DNA of 64,000 bases, taken from contig CP126193.1 of NCBI GenBank assembly GCA_030272155.1, positions 3,348,001-3,412,000 on the forward strand, given 5' to 3'. This stretch comes from Tetradesmus obliquus (taxonomy: Eukaryota; Chlorophyta; Chlorophyceae; Sphaeropleales; Scenedesmaceae). The notes beneath the pieces were generated by a model. The model was not told the DNA's origin. It did not search any database and worked only from the letters and a program-made list of their open reading frames with translations. How positions within the stretch are numbered: the first letter of the stretch is position 1; each line of letters begins with the position of its first letter. Shown piece after piece: positions 23,938 to 37,000 of the stretch. Made by a program: the position numbers and the translations under genes.

Positions 23938-25704
23938 TCAGCAAGCATCGCCAATCTCAGCTGCCAATGCCGCACTAATCTTCATGGTGCTGCTGCTGCT
24001 GCTGCTGCTGGGACAAGCCTTGCATACATTCAAAACTCTGCTGCAGTACACCCCTGGCTGCCCATCATTGCAAGTCTTCCAAGACCAGCCAGCTGCATCA
24101 GTGTGCCTGCAGCACGCCTGCCCCTCACGCCCGCACTGCTTTGGCTCACCCCTGCATGTCCCTAACACAGGTGCTGCCCCAGAAAAGTCAATACTCGCAT
24201 CACATGCCAGCCCAGCATCACACACGTGGCTCCTAAAGTACATCTTGGTGTTGCTAACTGCAAACTGCGCGTGCGGGCAGCACGGCTGCCCCTGCTGCCC
24301 GCAGCGCTTCAAGCCAGGCACACACACAGCTCCTGGAAAGGTAACAGACATGCTGTAGCTAGCCTGTGCTGGCCGTAGCCGCAAGTCATTCTGTGCTGGC
24401 GGCTGTGACAGATCTGTCTGTTCAGGCTGCCATAGACAGGTTGACTCTGGATCTGTGCAGAAAGGCATTGGTGTGGTGCCATCTAAGATGCTGGCATGGG
24501 CTGGCTGGAAGCTGCCGTGTGCATTGGGTGGGCAGCAGGGCTGGTTGGCGCCCCCGCAGGGCGGCAGCGGCAAGCAGCGCGTGCCTTGCAGATAGTGGTC
24601 CTCGTTGCCTGCAGTGCATTGCAGTGTAGTCCAGCGCAGTGCAGTGTCGAGCTCAGTTGACCCAGCAGTCCAGTCACCAGCACAGCATGATTAGGAGCAG
24701 CTGCCAGTGCAGCAGCGCGTACTGCTGGCGCAGAACGCTTGCGTCACACAGAGTGTACCCGGCCATGTAAGCTGCTCAGGCATCAGCATGTTCAGATAGC
24801 AGGTGAGCCTCTCTCATGCACTCAGTGGGGTGTGTGTGCCATCCTACCAACCAACATGCTGAGATCATGATGCTCAACTCTCAATTCTCAACAGGGTTAC
24901 ACTACCCACCTGCACACCAGCTGCCAGCTCCACAAGGGCTGGTATAGCCACACGGCATGAACAGTGTGTCTACATCAGCAAGCAGCTCTCCCTGATGCCC
25001 AGCCTGTTGCTGCTGCTGCAGCACTGCTGTTGTCTCCACTGACAGCGCTGTCGGCAGCTGCTCGCAAGCGCCCATGTGATGTGGCGACTGCAGCACAGCT
25101 GCAAGCGAGCTGTTTGCGGCTGCATCTAGCATGCTCTGTGCATGTCTGCTGCTGCCGTAGGGCAGGGAGTCTATGTTCTTGAGGATGCATGTGAGGCCCC
25201 TGCTGCAGCTGGCTCGGATGTTGTTCCAGGGGTCAGCGCCAGCAGCAGGGACGAGGCAGCAGGCTTGGCCTGCCAGCCCGCAGCTGCTTCCAACCTGCAG
25301 CAAGACTCAGTGAGTGAGTGAGTGAGTGAGTGAGTGAGTGAGTGAGTGAGTGAGTGATGCGTGGTGTGTTCACATCTAACACCCGCGTGAGTTAAGGAAG
25401 GGGACGTGTGTGGCGTTGAGGATACCTCATGCGCCTCCACGCCTCGTACCATCACAAGACACAAATCGCAGCAGCCGTGCATGTAATTAATGAGGAGGGT
25501 GCAGCTTCGGATGGGTACTGCATGTGCCCCCAAGGACTTGCCGCGATCGTGTTGCATGAGGCCGCTGCTGTTGTTGCCGCTAGTTGTGTCTTGTGCTGAC
25601 TACAATCCTGCCTACCTTTGGCAGTGGCAAGCACAAGTCAGGCATTTGGCCGAAGTCGGGTGTAAACGCCACTCGCGTCAGCCCCTTCCGGCATCCTGAC
25701 AGCT

Positions 25705-25743
<39 letters not shown>

Positions 25744-26186
25744 TGTTTTTGTTGCTGCTGCTTGGGTGGCAAAGTAATCCTTGGCTTGTGTTGTGCGCCT
25801 TGAGCTCTGCATTGTGTGTGATCAGAAAGTTCAATTATCAACTCCACAAGGCATCCTAATTCTGTCATATTTTTCTGCAAACCCCTAGAACTGGGAGGTG
25901 ATGGGTTCCTGTCACAAATGACATGAGCTCACCTGCTGCAGAGCATTTGTTCTGACTGCAGGCTGGCTTGCCTGGCCGGCCGCAGGAGCTCCTATCTGCA
26001 AATCCCTGAAATGCCACCGCTGCTGCTGCTGGGAGTTCTGTTGGTGCAGCTGCCGCTGCAGCTGAAGCCTTTACCAAAACAACCAGGCACTGCAGGTGGG
26101 CACAGGAAGGCGATTCAAGGTGTCAAGACCTGAGGTGTCAACAGCATGAGCACTGCCAGAAATACACTCCAGACGCGCACGCCCAT
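23938..26186 (-). CDS. Secreted Cys-rich protein with CGxxGxxCC modules
   Basis: Six minus-strand exons are proposed: 26130-26186, 25933-26005, 25616-25779, 25426-25536, 24910-25294 and 23938-24584. They give 478 residues in phase; the acceptors of exons 3 and 4 are less certain. The start MGVRVWSVFLAVLMLLTPQ is a clear signal peptide. The mature protein repeats a Cys module: SSCGRPGKPAC, SSCGLAGQACC, RCGQQGQPCC and QCGREGQACC, each followed by C-x-x-GL-x-C-type sequence (CSRGLTC, CDAGLAC). Such modules are compact disulfide-knotted units of extracellular proteins. It probably acts in the cell wall or outside the cell; the function is unknown. A Ser run codes in exon 3, and a GTGA microsatellite sits in the intron before exon 5. 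Confidence 0.7.
25308..25357. repeat. GTGA microsatellite (about 12 units)
   Basis: An uninterrupted tetranucleotide run lies about 15 bases from the acceptor of exon 24910-25294, inside an intron of the Cys-rich protein gene. On the coding strand it reads (TCAC)n. Confidence 0.95.
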
Positions 26187-26812
26187 CACTGACACCTGAT
26201 GTCCACTGCCTGTAGCAACGCTTACGATTATGGCTGTCTCCCAAAAGCACCGACGAGGCATCATTATAGCCAACTCGCACACATCAGGGCACCACCGTGC
26301 TGGCACTGCCTATGTTGCGAGGAGAGTCGCTTCTGCCAGCATGAGCTGTGCTGCGCTGTGCTGTGCTGAAAGTACGTAAAGTCTCACACAGCAAAAGCAC
26401 CCGAGGACAAAGTAACTACTCTGTTTTGGAATGTACTGCTTTTGGTGAGCGGGAAATGACATCAGCACGATTATCGCATACCTGCCCATGGCGAGCGGTA
26501 ATTTGGCGCGCGAGCACGATCCTCTGGCGTTGTCAGTTTCCACACACATCAATTAAATTACAAGCTGCTGATAGGTTACGACGAGTCGGTTGAACACTTG
26601 CCGGCAGCTCAGAACAGTGCGCCTGTGCTGTCGTGAGTGCTGTCAATGCCTCGACTCGCCCTTCACCAAATGAACTGCACGTGCCAGTTTCATTCAATAT
26701 ACGAATAAAAGATAAATCAGCCTCTAGAATGCCATGGTGCTAGCAAGAGGCTGCCCCATAATCGACCTTCTGACAGCACATCAGCTGGTGCTGCCGCTGG
26801 TCCAAGGCACCC
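26187..26812. promoter_or_regulatory. Divergent promoter region between two secreted-protein genes
   Basis: These 626 bp separate the start codons of the Cys-rich protein (-) and the secreted glycoprotein (+). Both encode signal peptides, so shared control is possible. No specific regulatory motif is claimed. Confidence 0.4.
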
Positions 26813-28933
26813 ATGGCGCACTGCAGCACCCCTGCGCCTAAGCACACTGAAATCATCTGGGCACTGCTATTATGGTGCCTCCTAGCAAACATGGCTCATA
26901 CAGCACCAGAGTACAACCCGCGCATCTGGAACAGCAGCTGCAACTACACCGTGCAAGGCATCCCAGCCTCTCTGTTCTTTGCCAGGACCAACAGGACAGT
27001 GGATGATCCATCACTTTTTGAGGTAGACAATGCTACGATGTTTCCACTGAGCCCTGCATATCGAGCCGCTCCCGACATGGCAGTGAAGGCGTGCTTTGGG
27101 CCTGGCGAGCAGCTGAACCACACGCTGGTTGCTGCTGGCATCAAGATGTCCTGTGGCTACAGTGTCAGGGGCGGCCAAGTGAGGTACTGGTGAGTCTGCA
27201 GGCTGATCACATCATATATGAACTCCTGCACATGCTGAAACAGCTGCACTGCTAAGCTACAGATTCACTAAGTAGCTGCTGGGTTTCACCACAGGGCTTG
27301 CACGCTTGGCGCTTGTCACGCATGTCAGGCGCAAGCAAAGCAGCACCCATTCACCCTGCGCGCTGCTGTCCTGCAGGGAGGAGAATGCCTGCCGCGAGAC
27401 CATCACCTCCAACTGCTACTGCTACGCCATCAACAAGGTCGGCTGGAGCGGCGGCTACTGCATGCCAGGCTACAGAAAGGAGGGCGATGACGTGGACTTT
27501 GCCAGCTGTGCTGATGCTGTCAGCAAGATTGAGCTGGATGGGGCAGTGCCAGTCAGCAAGAAGCGGGTGTACTCTGCTGAGCCGCCACCCGGCCAGCACT
27601 ACATAGCGATGGTCCTGTGGCCAGGTGAGGAGATGCAGCACCTAGAGTCTTACAACGCGTGTGCCTGCTGTACAAACAGTCGCAACTGCCTTCTGCGGTA
27701 GGCGGTTGCTGCTGCACCAGGTCGAAAAAAGCGGCAACTGGGCTACCTCTTTAGGCGCAAGGCTGCAATCTGCGTTATGCTGGGCTGGAGGTACCACAAC
27801 AGGACTGCTACTAAAATTCATGTACCTAATTATGCTGTGCCTTGCAGAGGGCAGGGACTACCACTTCTTTAGACGGGATGCTGATGGCAGCTGGTCCCAC
27901 AAGCGTGGTGACACCTTTGTCACAAACACCTACCTCAACGGCAGCAGCCTCACTGATGTGGAGGACACAGCCATTTTGGGAGCCTACAAGCAGTTTTGCG
28001 GCTACTTTCTGGTCAACCCTGAGCAACATGCATTGACCGCTAGCTATTACGCCTACCAGCAGAGCTTTGTCAAGCGCCTGGCTGAGCTGGAGGTGCAGCC
28101 GGGCGTTCAGCTGGACATTGTGCGGCTGCCGCACCCCTCGCGTGGCTGGGCAAAGTTTGCATACAAGTGAGCTTGCATTGCTGATGGCATTGCTGTGTTG
28201 TTGGGTGGTGACTTACTCTTATCATGCTGTCGGGAGCACCGTCATTCGAGTGCTGAAAGTGCCAGCTTGCAGCACGGATTCTAGTGCACAAGTGAGTAGC
28301 TGTTAGTGGTTTGAGTGAAGGTGGCAGGCAATGGCTGTTTGGTGTGTACGGGTACAGCTGTTTGTAACCGTGTCCAAGCTTTGTATAAATTGCTGCATAT
28401 GGCCTGGTCTGATGCTCACATCAGTGTGCGGTAGCTTGCATGCAGGACCGAACTGACGTGCACTTGTTGATGTCATGCTTTGCTCACGCAGGTACTACCT
28501 GATGGGGCTTGACACAGCCGTCTTTGAGACTGGAAACAGGAGCCTGCCGTGGCGGGGCAACAGCACTGCCACTGACCACCCATTCGGCGAGCCACAGCAG
28601 CAGCACCAGCAGATAGCAGCAGCGATGCCGACAACAGCACCTAAAAGAATCAAGCATACAAGAGCTTCAAGGGTTGAAAAGAAACGTCCACTGATTTCAT
28701 CACATCAGCACACTCAGCTGTCGTCAGTGCCTAGCTCCTGGGCGTTTGACAGACGCCCTGTTACCAGCACATTCAGCAGGTCTGTGGCCAGCAAGCGCTT
28801 CGAAGCAGCAGGCGCCGTGCAGCCCCACTGGATGTCTCACATGCAGCGAGGCGTGCCGGCAAGCATGCGGGATGAGGCTGTGCGCATGCACTGGCAGGGC
28901 GCACCTGTGCATCCACATCCAGGTAGAGGCTGA
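26813..28933 (+). CDS. Secreted glycoprotein, unknown family
   Basis: Four exons (26813-27189, 27377-27624, 27848-28166, 28492-28933) give 461 residues in phase. A signal peptide is visible after a short polar start (IIWALLLWCLLANMAHTA). The mature part has many N-glycosylation sequons (NSS, NYT, NRT, NAT, NHT, NGS) and paired cysteines (SCGYS, CYCY). The central region GQHYIAMVLWPG ... RDYHFFRRDADGSWSHKRGD followed by FVTN recalls a 'HWYR-D-G-WSHK-G-VTN' signature I associate with uncharacterised extracellular proteins of protists; this is memory, not a search. The last 110 residues are Gln/Ser/Arg-rich. The role is unknown, likely outside the cell or in the wall. Confidence 0.7.
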
Positions 28934-28934
28934 G

Positions 28935-29040
28935 CATCCTCGGTGCTCAGCACGTTGTGTAGCCCATACATCCTCGGTGCTCTGCACATTGTGTAGCCCA
29001 TACATCCTCGGTGCTCAGCACATTGTGTAGCCCATACATC
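28935..29040. repeat. 34-bp tandem repeat, three copies, just after a stop codon
   Basis: Units at 28935-28968, 28969-29002 and 29003-29036 differ at very few positions (CATCCTCGGTGCTC is constant). They start directly after the stop of the secreted glycoprotein, so they should lie in its 3' UTR. Confidence 0.95.
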
Positions 29041-29046
29041 CTGCGG

Positions 29047-29064
29047 CAGGGCGCATGCGCCCTG
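29047..29064. repeat. 18-bp GC palindrome
   Basis: CAGGGCGCATGCGCCCTG is a perfect palindrome placed right after the 34-bp repeats. Confidence 0.9.
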
Positions 29065-30514
29065 TGGGGCAGTGTAGGCTGAGTGTGTCTATGCCAAGTC
29101 TATGAGATCTCCGCGGCTATTAGATATCCACGGCTGACGTTGGCGCCTGCTATGCCAGCTTTGCATTTTTACTTTGCATAATGCACGTTGACTGCGCGCT
29201 GTCGCATGCCTATGGTATGGGTTAGAGTAGCCACCATGTGTTCAATCATCAGGTATGGTTGTCATCATGGCAACATGCTGTTGACGTTGTGGTCTGTGGC
29301 GTGACAGCTGCTGTAGCACACGCCGCTATGGCATAGCTGCATGAGTCGACGTTACACGGATTGATTAGTGTTTTTGTTCAGGCACATGTCAGCTGACGTC
29401 ACAGCGTTGCATGGTCGCATGATAATGAGTTGCATAAAACGGCACAGAAACATGCGCTGTGGAATCACATGCAGGATTGGGCTGGCCATGGCCTGCATCA
29501 TGTACCCGTGGCTGGTCTGACCAGTGCTTCAAGTTGAAGAAACCATAAGTCAGGAGGTCTGCAGAGGTGTCAAATTACAAGGTAGTGCGCAAGAGCAGGT
29601 AGCTTGCACCAGCTTGAGTTTGCTACAAGGAAAGCCTGCACATTAAGCACAATCTTTCAGGCGGGTGCACCACTGCTGTGGTCACAAGCACCCAGCCATC
29701 ATGATGCAGGCAGCAAATACAAACAGCGAAGAATAGCCACTAGTGGCATTAATGTATAGCAGTTGCACCTGCATATGCCAGCATGGTGATCATCAGCTGA
29801 TCAACAGAGCAAAATGAGACTTTGTCAACCACAACATCGTGCTGCATACGCTAGGACCTAGCCTGAGGCTGCTAGGCTTACAGTGCCAATGCAAAACAGC
29901 TTCTTCACAAGCGGTGCACCTGACGTGCGAGTCGACGACACTGCTGCAATGCAGCATGTCACCTCATTGCTGTGTACATGCACAGAGATCACAGCCCACA
30001 CACAGCATAGTAGCTGAGCCTGCTGCTCACCAGCGCACTTATGCTGCAAACCCGCACGCAGACAGCAACAATCTGCGCGTACTGGTAAAAGCACACGGCC
30101 ATTGTCGTGCATGGGGCGATCACACAGCATACACAAGCAATGGCTTGACTGGCAACACATGACGCGCTTGCTGAGGCATGTGTAGGGGAGGTTGCTTATG
30201 TCTGGCGGCTGGACACAAGCAGACCAGCACAGCCACTTCCACAACCACGGCATGCAGGACATGTCTTCACAAAGCATGCTTCTGCTGCATGTGGACAAAA
30301 CCGAGCCATGCACCAAAATGCCAAGAGGTCACACGCAATGGTCGCAACCAGATTGCGCACCAATGTGCTGCTTGCCTAAGTAGCGACAGCAGACAATCAG
30401 CACTGCAGCCACCACACACACGCGTCATATCTGTATCAGCTGTGTGCAAGGCGCGTCATCCCCGAAACAAGCACTGCCCCACCGCACCCGCGCGGCATGG
30501 CAGCAGCCGGCCTG
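29065..30514. other. Intergenic, no gene seen
   Basis: This 1.4 kb lies between the 3' ends of the secreted glycoprotein (+) and the PQ-loop gene (-). It must hold both 3' UTRs. No further coding signal is recognised. Confidence 0.55.
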
Positions 30515-33286
30515 CTAGCTGACCCGTAGCAGCGGAGCCGTCTCGTCAGCCCCATCTACATGGTCAGCTGCTGCTGCTACTGCTTGCCTCCTGCCTGCCT
30601 CTGGCCGGTGGCTCAGCGCACCGCCCCAGCCAGGCATCACAGGCGCAGAGCTACTGAGATGATGGGGCATATTCATGCCATCCCCGCTGATGATGTGGCG
30701 GTCCGCTGCTGCTGCTGGGATCGCCATAGCTCTGCTGTGGCTGCTGCCATTGCCCCTGCCGACCACTGCCGCATGCCCTGCTGCCGGCAGCGCATGCGGC
30801 TGGTGATGCAGGTGCACCGTCACCTGATGATGGTGATGGTGCGCGTGCAGCAGCTGCCGCTGCTCCTCGCTGCTGCCGCCGTCCGCGCCGCCGCCTGCTG
30901 TTGCATGCCGTGCCAGGTGTGCCTTGCTGGCATACCTCAGGCTCTGCCACAGAATGACCATATCTAATGAAATGGTCCCCAGCGTGCCAATGATCCACGG
31001 CAGCTGCTCCATTAGCTCCCTCACAGTGAAGGTGCGCATGATGATGCCAGTGCCGGTGCACAGGTTGGCACACACAGCCATCATGAACATGGCCAGTGCC
31101 AGGCCTTCGCTGGACTGCCGGCAGTAGTTCTTGTAGATCTGGCTCACGCGGCTGCACAAATACAGCACGCTGGAGCAGTAGCCCAGTGCAGTACCCACCA
31201 TGAAAGCTAGGTCCCGCACTGGCGGCTCCACGGGACTGTCACCGCCTGTGATACCCCATGCAGTGCCGATACTGCTGCTGCTGCTGTTGCTGCTGCTGCC
31301 TGCAGCATGCATGAGGCTGGGTGCTGGTAGGCCAGCCTCAAGGTTGCGAGGGTGCGCCGCTGCTGCTGCTGCTGTGCTGCCAGTAATGCCTGCTGGTGCA
31401 CCCGCAGGGAACAGCCCGCGGGTATTGCTGGCTGGCACCAGCAGCGACACCATGCCTAGCCCTACCAGCAACGCCACGCCAGCAACAGAGCGCTGCGACC
31501 CCAGCACAGCTGGACCGCAGCGCAGCCGCGGTCTGCTGCTGCTGCTGGCTGCTGCAGCAGCGGCACTGCAGCTTGCAGGAAGCGGTGCTGCATCTTGTGA
31601 GCGCCACACAGCCCTGCCGCCACCGCCGCTGCCATCACTGCTGCTGCCGTCGCTGCTGCACTCGGTACCACCCTCGCAGGGTGCAGCAGCATGCGTGTGC
31701 AAGCAGTTGCCGCTGATGTACGGCTCCTGCTGCTGCTGATCTGCTGGCTGCTGGTCCTGCTGCTGCAGGTGCTGCTGCTTGCTGCTGCCACCTATTCCGT
31801 ATTCCTACATTCCAACATACAGCAGCAGCAGTAGTGATGGCGGGTGAATACTGTAACAAAGCATGTACTTAGTGTGCTCAAGCAACTCTGCAACGTTGGC
31901 TGACTTGTTAGATCACACAACAAGTGCACATGACAACAGGGGCTGATGGGCTGAGCACGTTGCTTCCCCTTAACACCAAAAGATACTGCTCGCCTTCACA
32001 GCACTCACCATGTCACGATCAATGCTGTACGTTACATGCCGCTGTCCCTGCTGCTGCTGCTGCTGCCGCTGTTCATCCTGCTGTGGCTGCCGCCTGCTGG
32101 GGCTGCTGCTGCTGCCGCCTGCTGCATGCCGCTGCTGGCTCCCAGATGGAGTGTGGCTGCGGCTGCTGCTGTGATGCTGATGCCGCCGGTGGTGGTGGCG
32201 GCGGCGCGCCTGCAGCTGCAGCAGCTTCTCCCGCCTGCGGCTCAGCGCGCCGTAGTAGATGTACTGCATCATCATGAACACGTCTGCCATCACAAAGTAC
32301 CTGCAGGAACACATGTCGATAACAGCAGCAGCGGGAGATTACAACAAGCCAAGGCAGGCATGTAGCTACTGCCAACACAGAGCAACGACAAAAGGGGAAC
32401 CGCTGCTACAGTATTCCTTGGGCCACACTGGTGTCTCGCAAGTGCGTTTGCTGATCAACCATTGCCTTTGCTGTGCATGCTCCATGACTAATCGGTTATG
32501 CATTGCCAGCTCGCAAGGCATGTGACGCAAGAGCCTTACATTGCAGTGTAGGTAGTGGTCGGCAACTGCTGCCCTTGCAGGAGGCACCCCAGCAGGTTGG
32601 TAGTGTCGCCCTGCAGTGGTAGCAGCAGCAGCACCGCACAGTTGCACACCACCGTCACTCAAATCGTGCACTCAGCTGTTTATGCTGCAATACTTGCCAG
32701 CAATGCAACATGAGGCCTTTCACCAAGCTAGCTGCTGGCCTGTTGGCGGTGCAGCAGAGTCAGCAGTGCACTTGCAGTTGCGCCGCTGCGGCTGTCATGT
32801 GCTCACCAGCAGCCATGACGCAAGGAACCAGGGGCTTAGAGCGTCAGCACTCTTTGTCTTGTAGTTTCTGACGTACTGGGGGACCTGCAGGCCCAGCAGC
32901 AGCATCTCCATTCTTACACCGGTAGAGAGGCACTGAGCACTGGGCACGCTGTGCATAGCACGTCCGGCACATGCCAACCAGTACACAGGCCTGCATGCCA
33001 TTGGTACAGGACAAAAGCTGCAAGCAAAGGTCACGTGAGATGTCATGACTGCTGCGATGCTGGAAACGATGCTCTCCCAGCCCACCTGAGCTACCAGCCA
33101 GAACAGTATGGCAGTAATGCCCAAGCAGAACCCAATGTAGTCGCGCAAGCTGCGGCCAACAGGGCATGTCAGTAGCAGAAGTTGCAATTGCTGCTTGAGA
33201 TAACACCAAAGAAACCAAGCTCACTTGTAGACGCAGTCGGCAAAGTACTTCTCAATGAAGGCGTTTGCCCCTGGGTCGCACGCCAT
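30515..33286 (-). CDS. PQ-loop membrane transporter (vacuolar/lysosomal amino-acid type)
   Basis: Six minus-strand exons (33225-33286, 33086-33149, 32807-32884, 32540-32610, 32009-32300, 30515 to about 31777) give about 609 residues in phase. The protein starts MACDPGANAFIEKYFADCVY. PQ-loop 1 is QVPQYVRNYKTKSADALSPW, followed by TTNLLGCLLQGQQLPTT and a DVFMMMQYIYYG helix. A His/Arg/Ser/Gln-rich insert of over 200 residues follows. PQ-loop 2 is RVSQIYKNYCRQSSEGLAL, where Ser replaces Pro. This is the layout of the seven-helix Ypq1/PQLC2 family, which exports cationic amino acids from vacuoles or lysosomes. The C-terminus ETAPLLRVS holds an acidic dileucine signal, which suits vacuolar sorting. 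The acceptor of the last exon is approximate. Confidence 0.85.
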
Positions 33287-34042
33287 GCGTAAGACACCGG
33301 ATCCTGTTGCCTAAAGCACGTGTAATACTTTGTGCTGCAACATGGCGCCCTCAGCTGAACAGACGAACAGCAATTCACAAGCTGCTCTGTTGCGATTCCA
33401 CGTGGAGCGGTGTTCCGATCACAAGTCAGGTGCAAAGCAGCAAGAGAGAAACCTGTCTGAAGTTCAATTTGTGCGCGGCAAACAAGACGCAGCCGGTTGC
33501 TGGCTGAGGCCAGTGCACCCAGTTCCTTGCTTTCAACACCGAGTAGAGGCGAAGCGAAGCCAACAAGCTGCTGAATGCAAATAAGCTCGTTATACAACCA
33601 TCATTCTCCACTCTTGCCAGCCTTAATGATAGACCCTCGAGGACTGCTGTAGCTGTGTCAGCAGCAGAGTAAGGGACCTGAAAAACCACAGTTACAAAAC
33701 AGCATGTACCTTCCCTGGCTTGTATAATTGAGTTCTTTACTCTCGAAAGAGTGATATCGCAGTCGCAGCAGGTTACTGCCCTGTCAAAGACAGCCGCATC
33801 TGAGTTTCCCCCTCTGGCTGTGCAGTGTAAATTTCATAGCTGCTGTCACGCCTGTGCTGCTGCCTGTCAACAAATACGAAATAATCCAGTTTCTGAAGAC
33901 AAATTGCACGCCTTTCCTGAGTTGGGTCCCTCAGAAGGCCTACAGTTTTGTGTTCTTGTATCACATGTACTGTGCATACAGCTTCAAAGCATAGAGGCTC
34001 AGGCTTGGCATACGACGCACCTGCAACTGCAAAGAAGCCAGT
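33287..34042. promoter_or_regulatory. Divergent promoter region, PQ-loop gene and MNS1
   Basis: These 756 bp separate the two start codons. No coding exon or specific binding site is identified. Confidence 0.4.
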
Positions 34043-37000
34043 ATGGGGTCCAACAGGGGCCAGCTGGCCAGAGGTGCGTGAGACTGCCTGCGGAGATAGC
34101 AATGTGCGCTGTCATGTCAAGCTGACACACTGATGTATGGAGGGGCTCTTGGCAGCAGCAGTGCATGCTGCATGAAATACACATGCGAATCTACATGTGC
34201 CCATCAATTTACACAACATCATTTCACATGTCCTGCAGCCCACGAGAGGAAAGAAGCAGTTCGGCAGCAGCAGGAGTTTGAACGTGCCCAGATTCAAAAG
34301 TGAGCACGGGCAGCTTGGCCTATGCGAGCCATGCGCCTCCAGGCAGCAGGCAACAACTTGGCGCACGTCAGCAACCTTGTGCCACACAAGTGGTTGCCGT
34401 GGCGTGCTTCCTGCCTGACTACATATAGCGGTAGCATGCTTCCTGCAAGCTGGCAAGCCTTTGAAGCAGCGTCAAACTGTGTGCAGCCAGAGCAAACGCA
34501 CATGCTATGCACCAAGGCTTGGTCCAAGTGTATGTGCTGATGGTGTCCTGCAGGTACTATGCTCAGCAACGCACCACTGACGCCATATCTGGCAACATGG
34601 CCAAGGATGAATTCAAGCGGCATGGGCGGGAGGCACGCGAGCGCCAGGCAGAGCAGCAGCTGCTCGAGGAGATGTATGTGGTGAGAACATGATGCACATA
34701 ACACAATAACGGCTGGATGGTGAAGCCAAGCAGCAAAGCGCCGCCTCAGCATGAGAACATGCAGGAAACAGCTGTGCACAAAACCTGGAGTGCAGAAGCA
34801 GCAGGTGCCGTGATGCATTCACAGCCATGGGTGGCAAAAGCACAGCAACTTCAAGGCTTGCAAATCAACTGGTCTGCAGGCACACAACAGCTTGCTGCCG
34901 CTCAACCCATTTACTCTGCTCTGTTGCTTACCTTATCACAGGCTGAGCAGCAGCGGGAGCTCTCTGCAGTAGCTGCTGCCGAGGCTGACGCGCTGGCAGC
35001 TGCACTGAGCAGGAAGATGCAGATGCAGGAGGCCAGCAGCAAAGAGGTGCAGCGGCTCAGGGAGGAGAGCGCAGAGCTCAGAGAGTGAGTGGATGACTGG
35101 CAATGCCAATTGGAACAGCGCTAAGTAGTATGTGCACTCGTAGCTGCCGTAACATGCTGTTCATGGGAGGCGCAACGTGCTTTGCAGGTGGCATGCCTCA
35201 GTCGTCACTGGCGCACGTGTCCCCGTCGCTGTATGTGTGCAAAATTTGGTGCACGTGATAGCTGACTGCATGTGAACAGCTTGCAGCCTGCTTGCTTCAT
35301 CTCAGGCATGCACCAGCACAATAACGTTGATGATATGGCTGGTGCATGCAGGCTGGCGGAGAAGATCCGTGCTGCACGCGTGAACAAGGAGCGCTCTCTG
35401 CAGCTACAGGAAAAGGCAGCACTGGTAGCACAGGAAGCAGAGTATGATAGGGTGTACGACAAGGTGAGCAGCAACAGGTTTCACCAGAGATCTCTAAGTT
35501 GTTTAGACAACTTATATTAAACAAGCACCAGCCGCCTGTGAGCATGGCAACAGCATCATAGGCTATGATTCATAGCAACCTCACCTGCAGGCAGTGCAGC
35601 CACAATTTGCAGTGCACATGGCCATTACCTGATGAGCAGCACGCACTGCCATGCCAATGTTGCTGACAGCAACATGTCAACCAATATATTAGAAACATAC
35701 CTCGAACTGCTAGGTGTTGTGTAGCAGAGCTGCCTGCTGACGGTTGCTGCCTTTGCCCGGTCCTGCAGGTCATGATGCAGCAGGACTCTGAGGGCCTGGC
35801 TGCACAGCAAGCAGCCGAGGCAGCACGGCGGGAAGCCGGCAAGCTGGGCATGCAGGTGCTGAAGCAGCAGATGCAGGTGCGCGGGGCAACAGGGTATATG
35901 ATATCCTTCTGCCTGCTATGAGTGGTCCAGTCCTCTTGAATCTGTCGAAGATGCGCAGCAAGCCTTGCTAGCAGCAAGCACTATTGTGCTCCTGAGCACC
36001 TTGCAGCAGCATGCAGGCTCTCCACTACCGATATCTTCTTGAAAATGAAGCTCCTGCCATTCATGCTGTGCTGCAGGAGCGGCTGGAGCTGCAGCGGTGC
36101 GCTGAGGCTGAGTTTGCGCGTGAGCGGGCCATGGTGGACGAAGTGGTGGCGCGCATACAGGCGGAGGACAGGATGGAGCTGCAGTCGCGGCGCTGCAAGC
36201 AGGCAGAAACAAAGGTGCGCTGGCAGTGGAGCATAACAAAGCTGATGTTGCTGTGTTGTGCACAGCAATGGACAAGCGCATGATGGTTGGCGTTTAATGG
36301 GGCAGTGCGTGATCCTCCTGCTGCTGCCACCACCTTCACATGAGTGCTGCTGCTGTTGCTGCTCGCAGGCCTACATAGAGAACTTCTTGAGAGAGCAGGA
36401 GGACGCAAAGGCAGCAGCGCGGGCAGCAGCACGGGCAGAGGAGCAGCGCATCCAAGACTACTGGGCGATGGTGGCGCAGCGTGATGCAGAGGAGGCAGCA
36501 CGCAAAGCGGCACGCAAGGACGCTGCTGACCGCATCTACGACCAGCTGCGGCTGGAGCAGGAGGCAGCGCTGCGGGCAAAGGTGGGTGCAGCGGTGTGGG
36601 CTGGTGGCATGCACTGCTGAGGCGGATGTGTGGCAGCAGCTTGTTTGGGGCTAGGTTAATCACAATTGGGCTCATTTGCCAGAAGCAGAGCCGGGAGAAC
36701 GGCAGCAACTGCAGCACTGTTGTATTGTATATGTCAGTGCTTGCTGCTGTGCACCCACATTGCATGCGGATTTGCGTGCACAGTTGCAATCATCCTGAGG
36801 GATTGTGTGCTGCTGCACACTCCTGTACATGCAGGAAGAGGAGGAGTATCTGATCGACTTGATGCATGAGGAGGAGATGGCTGAGAAGCGCAGGCATGAC
36901 GCAGAGGCGGCGGCAGCAAAGAGGGAAGCGTCAAAGCGCGAGATGATGGCAGCAAACGAAGGTGTGGAGCGTGTGCACGCCGGTGGCACAAGCAATGACC

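Noticed and set aside
28935-29036. CRISPR-like array
   Set aside because: The 34-bp units are directly adjacent without spacers, and the genome is eukaryotic.
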